From Seriola aureovittata (Eukaryota; Chordata; Actinopteri; Carangiformes; Carangidae), in contig NC_079364.1 of assembly GCF_021018895.1 (NCBI RefSeq), positions 33,508,701-33,572,700 on the forward strand: a DNA stretch of 64,000 nt, given 5' to 3'. The notes under the pieces were generated by a model that saw only the letters and a list, made by a program, of their open reading frames with translations, was not told the DNA's origin and did no database searches. Within the stretch, counting starts at the first letter, position 1; each line of letters opens with the position of its first letter. Below, one piece after another: positions 61,038 to 64,000 of the stretch. The position numbers and the translations under genes were made by a program.

Positions 61038-61925
61038 ATTATTTTTATATAATAGACATATGATGAGAGAAATAATCATCAGCACCATGACTGAGTGTTT
61101 CCACCTTGAGCTGCAGTGAACCAATGACAGTCTTATAAACACAGATTCAGACAGCCAGGGTTTCATACATCACAAACCTAAGGAACCAATCCTGTCAACT
61201 GGTGGGGATGGGGGGCGGGGCTAAATCAACCTGAGACCTTGTCAATACAGAGAGAGAGAGTTAGCATTAGCACAACCGCTAACACTGTGTCAGCCACTGC
61301 CAGTTACAAGCTAACAAACAACATAAGCAAATAAAAGATGCTAAATGTGCTAACAGTTCTGATCCGTCTGCTAGTCTCTGGTTCTGGTCTCAGACTCCTC
61401 ATCTGAGTCTGGGTCTGACTGAGGCTCAAACATGTGGCTGAGTCTCTCTGATGTTTCCTCCTCTAACCATCTTGATACACTTTTTACACCTTGGTGGTTT
61501 TTCAGCTCTATATTTGAAGCAGATGAAGGATTTTAGTCGTCGGACGTCTGGATCTGAAGTTATCAGAGAAACAAGCTGAGGAAATGTTAGACAGCTCAGC
61601 TCCCAGCTGCTGGAGACGTCCTGTCCTGTGTCACTGAAGAGCGTCGGTGAAGCTCTGATTTTGAAAGTGAAACTTCTGTTTCCACTGGTTTTAATCCCCC
61701 GGTCTGTTTGTTTTGGGGAGGACACCTCTGTGTATAAATTCAGCTGCTGGTACAAACATCCTGAACCACTGACATTGAAGGAATCCAAACCAGGAGAAGC
61801 TTACGTAATGGTAGTGAAGACAACAACTCCCATGATCCTACACTATTTCATGACCTCATCCATCAGCGTCTTTTGTTATTGTTTTGATTGAGAGACCCCT
61901 AGAGGCAGAAGTTACAGACTGTGCA
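61038..61925 (-). repeat. Dispersed repeat family A, longest copy
   Basis: About 890 bp. Its minus strand begins 'taacttctgcctctaggggtctctc', shared with 178-425, and its distal half matches 12440-12875. It thus links the two partial copies as one family. The minus-strand frame 61426-61788 (120 residues) has no domain I recognise. It may be a deletion derivative of a DNA transposon. Confidence 0.75.
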
Positions 61926-62283
61926 TTAAATAAAGAGGTAATTAAAGCTGAAAAAAAAACAGTTTGTTAGTCAGTTGGCTGTGACTGTCGTATCACAGCC
62001 CCTCACTGCTGCAGCCTCGTTTCCCAACCGAAATCAGCACAGTTTCATCTTACTGTATGAAGACATATGAAGCCAGTAACATGTGAAGATTTGTCTTGAG
62101 GCAGTAATCATTCTGTTTTTGTAGCTGCTGGATCCCTCCATGGCTGTGCTGGCTCTGCCCTGCTCAAATCTCATTTACTGCTTTAATCAATCTAATTCAC
62201 TGGACTGGACTTCACTGGTCGACTCTCAGGACAAAATGAAATACAGCTACATGAGCACAACGGCTTTGCCAGATCAAGGGAGT

Positions 62284-62303
62284 GGGGGGTGGGGGGTGGG
62301 GGG
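62284..62303. other. G-rich tract, possible quadruplex
   Basis: Three runs of six G separated by single T (62284-62289, 62291-62296, 62298-62303). A tract of 15 C follows at 62626-62640. Both are likely hard to sequence accurately. Confidence 0.85.
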
Positions 62304-62840
62304 CTGGATGTAGATGACAAACGACAGACCTTGGATTCTGACTTCACCCAAACATGGGCAAAAATGAAAAGAAGAGAAGCCTGTTCTCCTTTTATTCCTC
62401 TCTTTAATATCTGATTGTTTAGAAAACGATTGTGATTCTAATCATGTGTTGTGGTGTGATTCTGGGCAGGGGTCTGGGGGCAGGGTGCAGCACTGAGACA
62501 AAGCAGGTATATTCTGAGCTCTGTGCAACACAAAAGGCCAAAGTGGTTTTTCCCAGGAAGGGGTAATGCTGCATAAAATCTATGCACGGCTCCTTTTTGT
62601 TACAAACACCATACTAATCTATTTACCCCCCCCCCCCCCCTTCCTCCCCCAGTAATAAAACTTACTGACTGATTAAGGGTGTGTGTGAGTGTCTGTGTGT
62701 GTGTAAGGCATCAAATCACATCGCAACAGCCAGGTTTCCTTAAGGACCAGAGGGGGTTACCGTGGTTACAACAGAGGTGTCCTCATCCACATACAGACAG
62801 AAAGAGATGGAGGGAGAGAGAGGAGCATTCTGCATTCATT

Positions 62841-63219
62841 CCATCCATCCATTTTCTACCGCTTATCCTCTAGTAGGGTCGCGGGGGGGCTGGAGCCTAT
62901 CCCAGCATCTTTTCGGGCGAGAGGCGGGGTACACCCTGGACAGGTCTCCAGTCCATCGCAGGGCAAACACATAGAGACAGACACCCATTCACACTCACAG
63001 TCACACCTATGGTCAATTTAGAGTATCCCATTAGCCTAGTCCCCATTTTGCATGTCTTTGGACTGTGGGAGGAAGCCGGAGAACCCGGAGAGAACCCACA
63101 CAGGCACAGGGAGAACATGCAAACTCCACACAGAAAGATCCCACGGCCGAGCCGGGACTCGAACCCGGAACCTTCTTGCTGTGAGGCGACAGCGCTAACC
63201 ACTGCACCACCGTGCAGCT
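62841..63219 (-). mobile_element. tRNA-derived SINE, full length, with target duplications
   Basis: The minus strand starts with the tRNA-like head (A box TGGTTAGCGCTG, B box GGTTCGAGTCC). It continues with the conserved 'ctctccgggttctccggcttcc' and 'ccacagtccaaagacatgc' body shared by the V-SINE/AFC-type fish SINEs, and ends in a (GGAT)n tail. TTCTGCATTCATT at 62828-62840 and 63220-63232 is a perfect 13-bp target duplication, so the insertion is recent. Frames inside it are not genes. Confidence 0.93.
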
Positions 63220-63232
63220 TTCTGCATTCATT

Positions 63233-64000
63233 GTCCTGTTTAATTTGATCTGTGTAGAAACAGCTAGGAGGGAACAGACTGGTGCTTTAACCTGGGGTCA
63301 ACCAGAGGAGAGAGAGGAGGGAGAGAGGAGATCAGGAGAGCAGGAGATCTGATACATGATGCTGGGATTAGGACTTGTAGCCTTGTGAAGAGGACTTGTG
63401 AAGGTGGTGTCCTGCTGCTGAACAGAGCCACAGACTCTGATTCCTTATATCTGTGTGGAATCTGTCATTCATCATTTTGTATCAGTCTTTCTGAAACATG
63501 AAGCATGTTCCTGCTGTTTATTTTCTGTATTTTCTGTCGCAGCTCTTGCTATTAGACGCTCAAAACTTTGTGACTTAAAAACAAAAAAAAGGCAAAATAC
63601 TATTCTTGTTGCTTTTTGTCTGAACTAACCACGGCCATTTTGTTGTTGGGCTGTGACAATTAATGCGCAATGCTCTAGGGCTTATGGGAAACACTGTTTG
63701 TTAAAGGCCACTTAAAACAGACACTGAAAAACATGAGATAGTTTTTTTTTAAATAACCATCCCTATCTCGACATATGGAGTGAAGCACAGAGTGAAGTTA
63801 TGTTCTACTCAGGGTAGGAATTTCACAGTGGCCATGACGGCCTTGGCCGTTGTAGCCCTTCCCTTTGGCCATGATGCCCCACAAGAAAATTGTTTGCCCT
63901 ATGGCCACCACGCTTTAGTGCCCATGCTACCGTCAAAATCTCCATCTCACTACAGCAGTCGGTGCAGCTTGGATCGGTTGTGCACATGTACGATACTGCT
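63233..64000. other. Intronic stretch to the window edge, nothing recognised
   Basis: No exon, repeat or element could be supported. Confidence 0.45.

Larger units (their letters stand above)
9504..64000 (-). other. Upstream intron of the adamtsl-like gene, partial (at least 54 kb)
   Basis: No other exon with host homology was found on either strand. Specific looks for an upstream adamtsl exon (signal peptide; the Tyr-Arg-Tyr-Asp-Asp segment known in ADAMTSL3) failed. The simplest reading is that the whole region is one large 5' intron, as is common near the start of ADAMTSL genes. Non-coding first exons or an unrelated small gene could be hidden here and would not be visible by eye. Confidence 0.55.

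Noticed and set aside
62897..63248. Reading frames of 66-101 residues on both strands, also at 41099-41512
   Set aside because: They lie within copies of the same SINE family and mirror each other between the two sites.

Overview
The window reads as one stretch of a percomorph-type teleost fish genome: about 40% GC by eye, no operon structure, many CA/GT microsatellites, and a mix of fish transposon families (Tc1-like, piggyBac-like, Sushi-type Ty3/Gypsy, Rex1, L2, L1, tRNA-derived SINEs). Nothing prokaryotic, viral or plasmid-like is present. Family names rest on recognition from memory; no database search was possible.

Only one host gene is supported. It lies on the minus strand and is an ADAMTS-like secreted matrix protein, adamtsl3 or adamtsl1. 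Two consecutive coding exons are visible, 9376-9503 and 1060-1105, with good acceptor and donor sites. They join in frame into the start of the first thrombospondin type 1 repeat. The signal-peptide exon was not found, so everything above 9504 is read as one upstream intron of at least 54 kb. The 8.3-kb stretch between the exons is a complete intron, and 1-1059 begins the next.

Layout: 1-9.5 kb holds the two exons, a complete but decayed piggyBac-like element (3048-4304), a hexamer-based minisatellite (4612-5262), a Tc1 remnant and an L2 LINE remnant. 9.7-26 kb has a Sushi-type LTR 245 bp upstream of the larger exon and on the same strand, further Tc1 remnants, a dispersed repeat, a SINE whose tail is tandemly triplicated, and long quiet intron. 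26-35 kb holds Rex1 and L1 LINE remnants, with a SINE and a 1.5-kb solo LTR nested in the L1, and an element about 1 kb long bounded by long inverted repeats. 35-45 kb is mostly quiet with one Tc1 derivative and one SINE. 45.5-47.8 kb has a Gypsy gag-protease-RT fragment cut off by a Tc1 transposase fragment. 48-64 kb is intron with a Rex1 RT fragment, large CA arrays, a Tc1 derivative, a short TIR element, an 0.9-kb dispersed repeat and a SINE with perfect target-site duplications.

I found no new multi-gene system. The best leads are regulatory or structural: an LTR placed where it could act as an alternative promoter for the adamtsl gene, the nested L1/SINE/LTR insertion, the long-inverted-repeat element, and the fused Gypsy-Tc1 reading frame.
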